Below are positions 45,953-54,645 of a stretch of 64,000 nucleotides of DNA, one piece after another; within the stretch, counting starts at the first letter, position 1; every line of letters starts with the position of its first letter. The position numbers and the translations under genes are program-made. The stretch is from positions 1 to 64,000 of the forward strand of contig JAYZWL010000003.1 of the NCBI GenBank assembly GCA_036154955.1. The letters are read 5' to 3'. The notes under the pieces are model-generated. The model saw only the letters and a list, made by a program, of their open reading frames with translations, did no database searches and was not told the origin of the DNA. Origin of the DNA: Albimonas sp036154955. Lineage in GTDB: Bacteria > Pseudomonadota > Alphaproteobacteria > Rhodobacterales > Rhodobacteraceae.

Positions 45953-47101
45953 ATGCTGCATTTCCCCGCCGAGGAATTCGACGCCCGCGCCGCGAGCCTG
46001 CGGGCGGAGATGGCGACCCGCGGTCTCGACGCCCTGCTGCTGTTCGCGCCCGAGAGCCAGTATTGGCTGACCGGCTACGACACCTTCGGTTTCTGCTTCT
46101 TCCAGTGCCTTGTGGTGACGGAGACGCGCCTGGCGCTGGTCACGCGGTCGGCCGACCTGCGCCAGGCGCGGCTGACCTCGACGCTGGAGGATATCCGGGT
46201 CTGGAAGGACGGGGCGGGGGCCGACCCTTCCGCCGATCTGTGGGCGCTGCTGGGCGACCTCGGGCTCGCCGGCAAGCGGCTGGGATGGGAGACGGACACC
46301 CACGGCCTGACCATGGCCAACGGGCGGCGGGTGGAGGCGCGGCTTGCGGGCCGGGCGGAGCTGGTCGAGGCCTCGGACCTCGTCCCCGCCCTGCGGCTGG
46401 TGAAGAGCCCGGCCGAGATCGCTTATGTGCGCGAGGCCGCCCGCATCGCCGACGCGGGCTGGGAACGGGCGCTGGCCGCCATGGGGCCGGGGGCGGAGGA
46501 GGCGGAGATCCTCGCCGCGCTTCAGGGCGGGATGTTCGCGGAGGGCGGGGATTATCCGGCCAACCCGACGATCCTGGGCTCCGGCGAACTGGCGCTGCTC
46601 TGCCGGTTCCAGTCCAGGCGGCGGCGGCTGGATGCGCGCGACCAGCTGACCGTGGAATGGGCCGGGGTGGCGCGGCAATACCACGTGGCCAACATGCGCT
46701 GCGCGGTGATCGGCGAACCGCGGCCCGAGCATGTCCGGATGCACGCGGCCGCCCGCGAGGCGCTGGAGGAATGCGAGGCCGCCCTGAGCCCCGGCCGGCC
46801 GATGGCGGAGGTGTTCGCGGCCCATGCGCGGGTGCTCGACGCCCGCGGGCTCGGCGCCCACCGGCTGAACGCCTGCGGCTACAGCCTCGGCGCCCGCTTC
46901 GCGCCGAGCTGGATGGATCCGCAGATGTTCTACGAAGGCGCGCCGACGATCATGGCGGAGAACATGGTGTTCTTCCTGCACATGATCCTGGCCGACAGCG
47001 ACACCGGGACGGCGATGAGCCTCGGGCGCACCAGCCTGATCGGGGCGGGCGGGGCGGAGCCGCTCTCGACGCTCACGCTCGATCTGCCGGTGGTGGAATA
47101 G
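45953..47101 (+). CDS. M24-fold protein without canonical metal ligands
   Basis: Creatinase/aminopeptidase-fold protein of 382 residues: N-terminal creatinase domain, then a pita-bread domain. The five metal ligands of M24 enzymes appear replaced: the first Asp is Glu (TVEWAG), the second is Asn (HVANMR), the His of GHGIG is Tyr (CGYSLG) and the Glu of the fourth motif is His (MVFFLHMIL). Creatinase and ectoine hydrolase (EutD/DoeA) also act without these metals, so a C-N hydrolase is more likely than a peptidase. The substrate is unknown. It is convergent with a Lrp regulator and follows pgeF by 14 bases. Confidence 0.82.
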   Translation: MLHFPAEEFDARAASLRAEMATRGLDALLLFAPESQYWLTGYDTFGFCFFQCLVVTETRLALVTRSADLRQARLTSTLEDIRVWKDGAGADPSADLWALLGDLGLAGKRLGWETDTHGLTMANGRRVEARLAGRAELVEASDLVPALRLVKSPAEIAYVREAARIADAGWERALAAMGPGAEEAEILAALQGGMFAEGGDYPANPTILGSGELALLCRFQSRRRRLDARDQLTVEWAGVARQYHVANMRCAVIGEPRPEHVRMHAAAREALEECEAALSPGRPMAEVFAAHARVLDARGLGAHRLNACGYSLGARFAPSWMDPQMFYEGAPTIMAENMVFFLHMILADSDTGTAMSLGRTSLIGAGGAEPLSTLTLDLPVVE

Positions 47102-47114
47102 GGAGGCGGGGCGG

Positions 47115-47612
47115 TCACTCGACCGCGGCGCGGGCCTCCAGCACGTCGAAGGGCACGCCGGGCTCCCACTTGGTCTCGCGGATCACCAGCGAGGTCTTCA
47201 CGCCGGCGACGTTGGGGGCGGAGACCAGGTCCCCGGTCAGGAAGCGCTGGAAGGTCGACAGGTCGGGCGCCACGCATTTCAGGATGAAGTCGATCTCGCC
47301 GTTGAGCATGTGGCACTCGCGGACCAGCGGCCAGGAGCGGGCGCGCTCCTCGAAGGCGTTGAGGTCGCTCTCGGCCTGGGAGCGCAGGGATACCATGGCG
47401 AAGACCGCCACCTCGAAGCCCAGCTGGCGGGTGTTGACCCGGGCGTGATAGCCCTCGATGTAGCCGGTCTCCTCCAGCGCCCGCACCCGGCGCAGGCAGG
47501 GGGGGGCGGAGATGCCGACGCGGCGCGACAGCTCCACATTGGTCATGCGGCCGTCGGCCTGAAGCTCGGCGAGGATCTTGCGGTCGATGGGGTCGAGCTT
47601 GGCGGGCGGCAT
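47115..47612 (-). CDS. Lrp/AsnC-family transcriptional regulator
   Basis: A 165-residue regulator with an N-terminal winged helix-turn-helix (LDPIDRKILAELQADGRMTNVELSRRVGISAPPCLRRVRALEETGYI) and a C-terminal RAM effector domain (VAVFAMVSLRSQ, CHMLNGEIDFILKCVAPDL). Its start at 47612 is supported by the family N-terminus. It is divergent from the ELM1-like gene across an inverted repeat and convergent with the M24-fold gene. Confidence 0.93.
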   Translation of the reverse strand: MPPAKLDPIDRKILAELQADGRMTNVELSRRVGISAPPCLRRVRALEETGYIEGYHARVNTRQLGFEVAVFAMVSLRSQAESDLNAFEERARSWPLVRECHMLNGEIDFILKCVAPDLSTFQRFLTGDLVSAPNVAGVKTSLVIRETKWEPGVPFDVLEARAAVE

Positions 47613-47681
47613 GGGCGGTCCTGGACGGGCGCGGCGCAGGCGCGCCGAATTGCGTAGGTCGGCCGCGACAATGCAATGATG

Positions 47682-47697
47682 TTGCGCATGAGCGCAA
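47682..47697. promoter_or_regulatory. Inverted repeat TTGCGC-ATGA-GCGCAA between lrp-like and ELM1-like genes
   Basis: A perfect 6-bp inverted repeat within the 94-bp divergent intergenic region, accompanied by a second TTGCG word near 47650. Placement suits autoregulation by the Lrp-type protein. Confidence 0.5.
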
Positions 47698-47706
47698 GAT
47701 TCGGAA

Positions 47707-48750
47707 ATGGAGTCGATGTCGAAGCCTCCTTCGGAACGTGGCGTCAGCGAGGCCCGGGCGGCGGAAACCGGCGTCTGGGTGGTCACCGACGGGCGGCCGG
47801 GGAACGAGAACCCGGCCCGCGCGCTCGCTCGGGCGCTGGAGGGGCACGGCTTCGCCCCGGCGGCGCTGCGCCGGGCGGTCCCGCGGGGCTGGGCGGCGCG
47901 GCTTCCGGCGGTCCTGTGGCGGGCGATCCCGGCGCGGGCGGGGGGCTGGCCGTTCTCCGCCTATGAGAATCCGGACGCGCTGGCGGGGCCCTGGCCGGGG
48001 CTGGTGATCTCGGCCGGGCGACGCGCGGCGCCGGCGGCGGCGGCGATGCGGGCGCTGTCGGGGGGCGCGACGCGCGCGGTGCAGATCCTCGACCCGCGGA
48101 TGGGGGCGGGGGCCTTCGACGCGCTGGTGCTGCCGGAACATGACGGGCGGGCGGGGGCGGGGATCGTCACCACGCTGGGCTCGCTGTCCGCGGTGACGCC
48201 GGAGGCGGCGCGGGCGGCGGCGGGGCCGTGGGAGGCGCGGCTCGCGCACCTGCCCCGGCCGCGGCTGGCGGCGCTGATCGGCGGCCCCTCCGGCTCCAAC
48301 CGCTGGGGGGAGGCGGAGGGGCGCGCGGCGCTGGCGGCGCTGGGCGCGGCGCGGGCGGCGGGCTGGGGGCTGATGGTCACGCCCTCGCGCCGCACGCCGC
48401 CGGGGCTGGCGGCGCAGATGCGGGACGCGGCGCCGGAGGCCTTCGTCTGGGACGGGACCGGCGACAACCCTTATCCGGGGATCCTGGGATTGGCGGACGC
48501 GGCGCTGGTCACGGCGGATTCGGTGAACATGGCGTCCGAGGCGGCCTCGGCCGGGCTGCCGGTGAACGTGCTGCCGGTGGCGGGGCTCGCGCCCAAGCTG
48601 GCGCGGTTTCATGCCGGGCTGGCGGCGCGGGGGGCGTCGCGGGACTGGTCGGGGGCGCCGCAGGTCTGGGAGGTCGAGGCCCTGGACGAGGCGGGGCGGG
48701 TGGCGGCGTCGCTGGCCCCCTCGCTCGCCCCGCGCCTGCGCGGCGGCTGA
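47707..48750 (+). CDS. ELM1/DUF1022-family protein (mitochondrial-fission ELM1-like)
   Basis: A glycosyltransferase-B-fold-like protein of 347 residues. ELM1 family blocks are present: VWVVTDGRPGNENPARALARAL, VISAGRRAAPAAAAM, VQILDPRMGAGAFDALVLPEHD, LIGGPSGSNRW and LVTADSVNMASEAASAGLPV. The plant homologue affects mitochondrial division; the bacterial role is unknown, and lipid or glycan transfer is speculation. An ATG at 47716 is an alternative start. Confidence 0.88.
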   Translation: MESMSKPPSERGVSEARAAETGVWVVTDGRPGNENPARALARALEGHGFAPAALRRAVPRGWAARLPAVLWRAIPARAGGWPFSAYENPDALAGPWPGLVISAGRRAAPAAAAMRALSGGATRAVQILDPRMGAGAFDALVLPEHDGRAGAGIVTTLGSLSAVTPEAARAAAGPWEARLAHLPRPRLAALIGGPSGSNRWGEAEGRAALAALGAARAAGWGLMVTPSRRTPPGLAAQMRDAAPEAFVWDGTGDNPYPGILGLADAALVTADSVNMASEAASAGLPVNVLPVAGLAPKLARFHAGLAARGASRDWSGAPQVWEVEALDEAGRVAASLAPSLAPRLRGG

Positions 48751-48883
48751 CCGGCCCGGGCGCCCGCCCGCCCTCCCTGCCCGCGCCGCTCAGCCGCCGC
48801 GCAGGCGCATCCCGGCCTTGCACGGGTTTCGCCGGAGCGACGGCGTGTCTATATGGGCGCGACAGGATTCAGGAGGCGGGAAC

Positions 48884-49843
48884 ATGGGCGCGACACGGCA
48901 GGTCAAGGTTCTGATCATCGGCTCGGGGCCGGCGGGTTACACGGCGGCCGTCTACGCCTCGCGCGCCATGCTGGAACCGGTTCTGGTGCAGGGCATCCAG
49001 CCCGGCGGCCAGCTCACCATCACCACCGAGGTCGAGAACTGGCCCGGCGACGTCGAGGTGCAGGGCCCCGCGCTGATGGAGCGGATGGAGGCCCATGCCC
49101 GCGCCATGGGGACCGAGATCGTCTTCGACATCGTGGGCAGGCTGGACCTGTCCCGGCGCCCGTTCCGCGCGGAGCTCGACGGCGGCGACGTGATCGAGGC
49201 CGAGGCGGTGATCCTCGCCACCGGCGCCCAGGCCCGCTGGCTGGGGCTGGAGACGGAGGAGCGGTTCAAGGGCTTCGGCGTCTCGGCCTGCGCGACCTGC
49301 GACGGGTTCTTCTACCGCGGCAAGGAGGTGGTGGTGATCGGCGGCGGCAACACCGCGGTCGAGGAGGCGCTGTTCCTGACCAACTTCGCCTCCAAGGTGA
49401 CGCTGGTGCATCGCCGCGACGGGCTCAGGGCGGAGAAGATCCTGCAGGACCGGCTGTTCAGGAACCCCAAGGTCGAGGTGATCTGGGACCACCAGCTCGA
49501 CGAGGTGATCGGCGAGACCGACCCGCTCGGCGTCACCGGCGCCCGCCTGCGCCACGCGACGACGGGGGAGGAGCGGGTGATCGACTGCGCCGGCATCTTC
49601 ATCGCCATCGGCCACTCGCCGTCCTCCGAGCTGGTCGCCGGGCAGCTTGAGACGCATCACGGCGGCTATGTGAAGGTGAAGCCGGGCACGACCGAGACCT
49701 CGATCCCCGGCGTCTTCGCCGCGGGCGACGTGACGGACCACGTCTATCGGCAGGCGGTGACCTCCGCCGGCATGGGCTGCATGGCGGCGCTGGAGGCGGA
49801 GCGGTTCCTGGCGGCGGGGGCGGAGAAGCTGGCGGCGGAGTGA
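48884..49843 (+). CDS. trxB: Thioredoxin reductase
   Basis: FAD- and NADPH-dependent reductase of thioredoxin, 319 residues: FAD motif IIGSGPAGYTAAVYASRA, redox-active SACATCDGFFYRGKEVVVIGGGNTAVEEA, and the second FAD site VFAAGDVTDHVYRQAVTSAGMGCMAALEAE. The start at 48884 follows AGGAGG (48871-48876); the ATG at 48853 is in another frame. A GANTC site (GATTC, 48866-48870) overlaps the leader. The substrate thioredoxin gene is 30 kb upstream. Confidence 0.96.
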   Translation: MGATRQVKVLIIGSGPAGYTAAVYASRAMLEPVLVQGIQPGGQLTITTEVENWPGDVEVQGPALMERMEAHARAMGTEIVFDIVGRLDLSRRPFRAELDGGDVIEAEAVILATGAQARWLGLETEERFKGFGVSACATCDGFFYRGKEVVVIGGGNTAVEEALFLTNFASKVTLVHRRDGLRAEKILQDRLFRNPKVEVIWDHQLDEVIGETDPLGVTGARLRHATTGEERVIDCAGIFIAIGHSPSSELVAGQLETHHGGYVKVKPGTTETSIPGVFAAGDVTDHVYRQAVTSAGMGCMAALEAERFLAAGAEKLAAE

Positions 49844-49860
49844 CCCCCGCCCGTCGCTGA

Positions 49861-49887
49861 CCGCCAGGCGCCGCGACGTCCTGGCGG
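49861..49887 (+). terminator. Hairpin after trxB
   Basis: CCGCCAGG (49861-49868) pairs with CCTGGCGG (49880-49887) 18 bases after the stop codon; no T tract. Confidence 0.45.
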
Positions 49888-50414
49888 GGCGGGCGGGGTC
49901 TGCGCGCCCGTGACCTGCGCGCCTGGAACCTGCGCGGGCGCGACGGACCTGCGGCCGCCGGTCCCGGTCATCCTCGCCGCCCGCATCGTCGTTCGGAGGG
50001 CGGTCGGGCGCGTCAGGCGCCGAGGGCGCCCCCGACGGCGACGGCGCGCGGCCGCGCGTCGCCCGCAACGCCGGCCGCCTTTTTCGATCGTCGAGGCCAC
50101 GAGCCGGATGGGAGGCGCGGGGCATCCCTCGCGCCGGGACCGGTTGCGGTCGGTCCGCCGCATGGCGGCGTGCTTCCGTTCGGTCGCGGTCGCTTCGGGG
50201 CGTCCCGTCGGCGTCCTCTTCCCGGATCGTGCGGGACCCGCCGAGACGGTCCCGATGTCGGGCCTTGGCTCGGGAGATCGGGTCGGTCCCCTCCGGGGCG
50301 GAGGGCCGTTTCGCCGGCGCGTCGCCGCGGCGCGTCCCGGTCCCGCCGCGCCCGTCGACGCCGACCGGGCCGCACGCCCTTGCCTGCGCCGGCCGGCCGG
50401 GCCATTCACGGGCG
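49888..50414. other. Non-coding spacer between trxB and the FAD oxidoreductase
   Basis: About 530 GC-rich bases without a supported gene. Small repeated words (ACCTGCGCG near 49910-49945) and many inverted GC words occur; no recognisable element or promoter stands out. Confidence 0.55.
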
Positions 50415-51623
50415 ATGAGCCGCGCCTCCCCCTTCCCCTCCGCCGCCGCCTCGTCCCGCGTCCCGGACCTGCTGGTCATCGGCGCCGGCGCCTTCGGGCT
50501 GTGGACCGCGCGGGCGGCGCTGGGCCGGGGGCTCCGCGTGATCGTCGCGGGCGGGGACGCGGCGCCGCCGGCCTCCGCCACGCCCGTGGGCGCCCTCGCC
50601 CCGCATCTGGCGGAGCCGTGGACGCCGCTGAAGGCCTTCCAGTTCGCGTCCCTCGCCGCGCTTCCGGCCGACATCGCGGCGCTGGAGGCGGAGACCGGGC
50701 GCGCCGCCGGATACGCCCGCCCCGGCCGCCTGACCCCGCTGGGGTCCGAGGCGCAGCGGGCCAACGCGCTGGCCCGGGTCGCGGATTGCGCCGCGCGCTG
50801 GGGCGGGGCCCGTGGCGGGGGGCCGGACGGAGACGGGGGCGTGCGGCTGCTGGACCGCCCCGGGGATGCGCCGGGCCTGTGGGACCCCGGCTGGCTGGAT
50901 CCCGCCGCCGCCGGCCACGGCGCGCTGCATGACCGGCTGACCGCGCGGATCGACCCGCCGGCGCTGCTCGGCGCCCTGCGCGCCGCCTGCGCAGGCGCGG
51001 GGGCGGAGGAGGCGCGGCTGGGCCGGTTCCTCGACTGGTCCGCCGGCGTCGCGCGGTTCGAGCGCGGCGAGGTCCGGGCCCGCGCCGCCGTGCTCGCCGC
51101 CGGGGCCGCCACGCTGCGGCTGTTCCCGGCGCTGGGCGGCGGGCCGGTGCAGGGGCAGGCGGCGCGGCTGCGTCCGGCGGCCGCGCCGCCGCCCGGGACG
51201 CCGCTGATCGGGGCGCCCGGCCTGTGGATCACGCCCCATGCCGACGGAAGCGTCGCGGTGGGCGCCACGGCCGAGGGCGGGCGCGAGGATCTCGACACCG
51301 ACGCGGCGCTGGACCGACTGCTGGACCGGGCCCGCGCGCATTGCCCGGCGCTGGCCGGCGCCGGGGTCGAGACCCGCTGGGCCGGGCTGCGCCCGAGGGC
51401 CGCGACCTCCTCGCCCGTGGTCGGTCCGGCCCCCGGGGCGCCGGGCCTGATCCTGGCGACGGGCGGCTACAAGATCGGCCTCGCGGTCGCGGCGTCCTGC
51501 GGGCGGGCGGCGGCGACGATGGCGGCGGGCGAGACGCCGCCCGACCTGCCGGCGGAATTCGCCCCGCCCGAGGGCGGGCCGCTGCCGGAATTCCGTCGCC
51601 CCGGGGGCGCGCCGGCCGGTTGA
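50415..51623 (+). CDS. FAD-dependent amino-acid oxidase-like oxidoreductase (DAO family)
   Basis: D-amino-acid oxidase-fold enzyme of 402 residues: FAD-binding LLVIGAGAFGLWTARAAL, an FAD/substrate segment PALGGGPVQGQAARLRP, and the C-terminal TRWAGLRPRAATSSPVVG and ILATGGYKIGLAVAASCGRA. It is close to the glycine oxidase/ThiO-like and DadA-like group but no thiamine genes are near; the substrate is unknown. The start at 50415 is the first ATG before the dinucleotide motif. Confidence 0.85.
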   Translation: MSRASPFPSAAASSRVPDLLVIGAGAFGLWTARAALGRGLRVIVAGGDAAPPASATPVGALAPHLAEPWTPLKAFQFASLAALPADIAALEAETGRAAGYARPGRLTPLGSEAQRANALARVADCAARWGGARGGGPDGDGGVRLLDRPGDAPGLWDPGWLDPAAAGHGALHDRLTARIDPPALLGALRAACAGAGAEEARLGRFLDWSAGVARFERGEVRARAAVLAAGAATLRLFPALGGGPVQGQAARLRPAAAPPPGTPLIGAPGLWITPHADGSVAVGATAEGGREDLDTDAALDRLLDRARAHCPALAGAGVETRWAGLRPRAATSSPVVGPAPGAPGLILATGGYKIGLAVAASCGRAAATMAAGETPPDLPAEFAPPEGGPLPEFRRPGGAPAG

Positions 51624-51830
51624 TCCCGGAACCCGAGCCGCCGCCGCGCCCGCGGCGCCGCCTCCGCCCGCCGCCGCGCATCCGGTCCGCGCCGCGCCCG
51701 CCCGTCGGGTCCGCGCCAACCGTTGGGCGCGGCGCCGCGACCGTCTTTCCGCGGCGGCCCGACGAGCGTATGAGGGGGCCGGACACCGACCGGCCGCGCC
51801 AGGGGCGGGGCGATCACGGGAGCGACCGAC

Positions 51831-52379
51831 ATGCCGCATGACGCCTCTGCCATCCTCGCGCAGGTCCCCTATGCGCCGCGCCGCGCGCGCCGCCGCGCCG
51901 CCGCCTTCGCCGTCCCGGTTCTGGCCGCCCTGCTGCTGCTGCAGGCCGCCCCCCCCGCCGCCCGGGCCGACGAGAACGGCGAGAGCTACTACTTCCCGCC
52001 CATCACCTCCGAGGAGCGTTTCGAACGCTCCATGCTCTCCGGCCCCCGCCGCGACGCGCTGGACCGGGAGGCTTTCGTGGGCGCCATCGCCCGCGCCCAG
52101 GCCGAATCCCCCCAGACCCCGCGCTTCGCGCTGTTCGCCAAGGGCGACGGCTCCAAGCGGCTGATCATGGTGGCGCTGGACGACGAGACGTTCCGGACCC
52201 TCTACCGGGCCCGCGCCGTGCTCGCCCAGCTGACCTACGGGCTCAGGGCGACGCCGCTGTTCCGCTCCCAGGGGCTGGAGGCCTCGGCCACCTTCTTCGA
52301 CGCGCTCAAGCTGCTGGGCTTCGAAAGCCTCACCGTCTCCGACGGGGCGACCTGGACGCATCGCATCCACTTCGACTGA
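51831..52379 (+). CDS. Conserved exported protein of unknown function
   Basis: A 182-residue protein with an N-terminal hydrophobic segment (about residues 23-40) and probable cleavage near ARADEN, then a mixed soluble domain with the blocks SYYFPPITSEERFERSML, RFALFAKGDGSKRLIMVALDDETFRTLYRARAVLAQLTYG and LKLLGFESLTVSDGATWTHRI. I recognise it as a family found before queF in Rhodobacterales but cannot name a function; molybdopterin labels sometimes attached to it do not fit its export signal. It precedes queF by 13 bases, likely in one operon. Confidence 0.75.
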   Translation: MPHDASAILAQVPYAPRRARRRAAAFAVPVLAALLLLQAAPPAARADENGESYYFPPITSEERFERSMLSGPRRDALDREAFVGAIARAQAESPQTPRFALFAKGDGSKRLIMVALDDETFRTLYRARAVLAQLTYGLRATPLFRSQGLEASATFFDALKLLGFESLTVSDGATWTHRIHFD

Positions 52380-52392
52380 GAAAGGCCGCGCG

Positions 52393-52854
52393 TTGACCGA
52401 CGATCTCGCCGCCATCACCACGCTGGGCCGCGCGACGGAGCAGCCCGCCTCGCCCGAGGAGGCGCGGCTCGACCCCGTGCCCAACCCGCAGCGGGGGGAG
52501 CTGTTCCTCGCCCGGTTCGTCGCGCCCGAGTTCACCTCGCTCTGCCCGGTGACCGGGCAGCCGGATTTCGCGCATCTGGTGATCGACTACGCGCCGGACG
52601 AATTCCTGATCGAATCGAAGTCGCTGAAGCTGTTCCTGACCAGCTTCCGCAACCATGGCGCCTTCCACGAGGACTGCACGGTGTCGATCGGCAAGCGCAT
52701 CGCGTCGGTTGCGAAGCCGACCTGGATCCGCATCGCCGGCTACTGGTATCCGCGCGGCGGCATCCCGATCGATGTGTTCTGGCAGTCGGGGCCGGCGCCG
52801 GCGGGGCTCTGGGTCCCCGATACGGGGGTGGCGCCCTATCGCGGGCGCGGATGA
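52393..52854 (+). CDS. queF: NADPH-dependent 7-cyano-7-deazaguanine reductase QueF
   Basis: Reduces preQ0 to preQ1 in queuosine synthesis. The 153-residue unimodular QueF has catalytic Cys51 in SLCPVTGQPDFA, the general acid Asp58 and the family loop ESKSLKLFLTSFRNHGAFHEDC. The only plausible start is TTG at 52393, thirteen bases after the upstream stop; no ATG lies before the conserved region. No preQ1 riboswitch is visible upstream. The region of the stop codon carries a duplicated GCGGATGAGA (52848-52867). Confidence 0.93.
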   Translation: MTDDLAAITTLGRATEQPASPEEARLDPVPNPQRGELFLARFVAPEFTSLCPVTGQPDFAHLVIDYAPDEFLIESKSLKLFLTSFRNHGAFHEDCTVSIGKRIASVAKPTWIRIAGYWYPRGGIPIDVFWQSGPAPAGLWVPDTGVAPYRGRG

Positions 52855-52877
52855 GAGCGGATGAGAGGAGAGGGCCG

Positions 52878-53801
52878 ATGATGGATGCGAGCACCGGCGC
52901 GGACGCCGCCCGGATCATCGACGGCAAGGCCTTCGCCGAGGGCCTGCGCGCCCAGGTGGCGCAGGAGGTGACGCGGCTGGCCTCCCACGGCGTGACCCCG
53001 GGGCTCGCGGTGGTGCTGGTGGGCGAGGATCCCGCCTCCCAGGTCTATGTCCGCAACAAGGGCCGCCAGACGGTCGAGGCGGGGATGAAGAGCGTCGAGC
53101 GCAGGTTGCCCGCCGACGCCTCGGAGGCGGAGCTGCTGGCCATCGTGGCCGAGCTGAACGCCGACCCCTCGATCCATGGGATCCTGGTGCAGCTGCCGCT
53201 GCCCGGGCACATGGACGCCGACCGGGTGATCGACGCCATCGCGCCGGAGAAGGACGTGGACGGGTTCCACGTCATCAATGTCGGGCGGCTGGCGGCGGGG
53301 CTGCCGGCCATGGTCTCCTGCACGCCGCTGGGCTGCCTGATGCTGCTGCGCGACCGGTTGGGGAGCCTTTCGGGGCTGGACGCGGTGGTGGTCGGGCGCT
53401 CGAACATCGTCGGCAAGCCGATGGCCCAGCTTCTGCTGCGCGAAAGCTGCACGGTGACCGTCGCCCATTCCCGCACGAAGAACCTGGCGGAGGTCTGCCG
53501 GCGGGCCGACATCCTCGTCGCCGCGGTGGGGCGGCCGGAGATGATCCCGGGCGACTGGATCAAACCGGGCGCGACGGTGATCGACGTGGGCATCAACCGC
53601 ATCCCGGCGCCGGAGCGGGGCGAGGGCAGGACCCGGCTGGTCGGCGACGTGCATTTCCCCTCGGCCGTGAAGGTCGCCGGCGCGATCACGCCGGTTCCGG
53701 GCGGGGTCGGGCCGATGACCATCGCCTGCCTGCTGGCCAACACCGTGACCGCCGCCTGCCGGATCCACGGGATCGAGGCCCCCGCCGCCTTCGCGTTCTG
53801 A
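52878..53801 (+). CDS. folD: Bifunctional methylenetetrahydrofolate dehydrogenase/cyclohydrolase
   Basis: Interconverts 5,10-methylene- and 10-formyl-tetrahydrofolate with NADP. The 307-residue protein shows the active-site GEDPASQVYVRNKGRQ (Tyr57, Lys61), QLPLPGHMD, PEKDVDGFHVINVGRL, the NADP-binding VVGRSNIVGKPMAQLLL and C-terminal TPVPGGVGPMTIACLLANTV. The start at 52878 follows GAGGAGAGG; the ATG at 52881 is an alternative. Start close to queF stop, so co-transcription is likely. Confidence 0.96.
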   Translation: MMDASTGADAARIIDGKAFAEGLRAQVAQEVTRLASHGVTPGLAVVLVGEDPASQVYVRNKGRQTVEAGMKSVERRLPADASEAELLAIVAELNADPSIHGILVQLPLPGHMDADRVIDAIAPEKDVDGFHVINVGRLAAGLPAMVSCTPLGCLMLLRDRLGSLSGLDAVVVGRSNIVGKPMAQLLLRESCTVTVAHSRTKNLAEVCRRADILVAAVGRPEMIPGDWIKPGATVIDVGINRIPAPERGEGRTRLVGDVHFPSAVKVAGAITPVPGGVGPMTIACLLANTVTAACRIHGIEAPAAFAF

Positions 53802-53854
53802 CCGGGCGCCCAGCGTCCGCTTCCGGAGCTTCGCCGCTCGCCGCTCGCCGCGCC

Positions 53855-53976
53855 GCGCCCCGGGCCTGACCCGGGGCCTCCCGGCGCCCGGCCTCGGACC
53901 CGGGCCGGGGAGGCGCCCTCGCGGCGGGGGGCGTTCCGAGCGGCCCGCGCGAGGCCCCGGGTCAAGCCCGGGGCGC
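53855..53976. repeat. REP-like palindromic element 4 with inner hairpin
   Basis: GCGCCCCGGGCCTGACCCGGGGCC (53855-53878) and GGCCCCGGGTCAAGCCCGGGGCGC (53953-53976) are inverted arms. Between them is a second stem (CCTCCCGGC...GCCGGGGAGG), so the whole could fold as one branched structure. It lies between convergent folD and the thioesterase and may terminate both. Confidence 0.85.
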
Positions 53977-54093
53977 GCTGCGGGAACCTCCGCGCCCCCG
54001 TCCGGTCCGCGGCGTCGCCGCCACGCTCGATCTCTCCATCCCTCCCCGGCGCCGCCGTTCCAGCGCCCGGCCCCTGCGCCGCCAACCCCGCGC

Positions 54094-54561
54094 TCAGTCC
54101 CGCGGGCGCAGCACCGCCATCGTGCCCATGAGGATCGCGGCGCGGGTCTCCTCGCCCGCCGCGTCGACGCTGAACACCTCGGCGCCGACCACGATCACCG
54201 TGCGCCCTGCGCGCTCCACCCGCCCCCGGGCGATGACCCGCGCGCCGTTCACGGGGGCGAGGAAGTTCGTCTTCATCTCCAGCGTCACCACGCTGTCGCC
54301 CGGCGCGAGCATCGTCGACGCCGCGATCCCCGCCGCGGTGTCGCCCCCCGCGAAGCCCATCGCGGCATGGGCGTGGCCGAGCTGCTGGCGCGTGGCCTCG
54401 CCGACCGGCGCCGACAGCTCGGCGAAGCCCGGGGCCAGCGCGTCGAGCCGCCAGCCCAGCAGGCGCATCATGTTCTGCACCTCGAACAGCGCGCGGGCCT
54501 TCGCCTCCCAGTCCGGGTCGCGGGGATGGAGGGCGGGGGCGGGCGGGGCGTCGAAGGTCAT
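54094..54561 (-). CDS. PaaI-type hotdog thioesterase, paralog A
   Basis: A 155-residue hotdog-fold acyl-CoA thioesterase: RQQLGHAHAAMGFAGGDTAAGIAA, VVTLEMKTNFLAPVNGARVIARGRVERAGRTVIVV, and AILMGTMAVL. The catalytic Asp/Glu pattern of PaaI is present (GDTAAG). Substrate unknown. It follows paralog B 84 bases downstream on the same strand. Confidence 0.87.
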   Translation of the reverse strand: MTFDAPPAPALHPRDPDWEAKARALFEVQNMMRLLGWRLDALAPGFAELSAPVGEATRQQLGHAHAAMGFAGGDTAAGIAASTMLAPGDSVVTLEMKTNFLAPVNGARVIARGRVERAGRTVIVVGAEVFSVDAAGEETRAAILMGTMAVLRPRD

Positions 54562-54645
54562 GGGGCTCCGGGGGCGTTGGACGTCGCGCCCAGCACAGCC
54601 CCGCCGCGCCGGCGCATCAAGCGCCGAGGCGCCGCAGGGGGCGGC

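Noticed and set aside
48853..49650. ATG at 48853 as an alternative gene start before trxB
   Set aside because: Different frame from trxB; product is Arg/Gly-rich. The ATG at 48884 has the AGGAGG site and the FAD motif.
52380..52392. preQ1 riboswitch before queF
   Set aside because: Only 13 bases separate queF from the upstream gene; no aptamer-like structure can fit.
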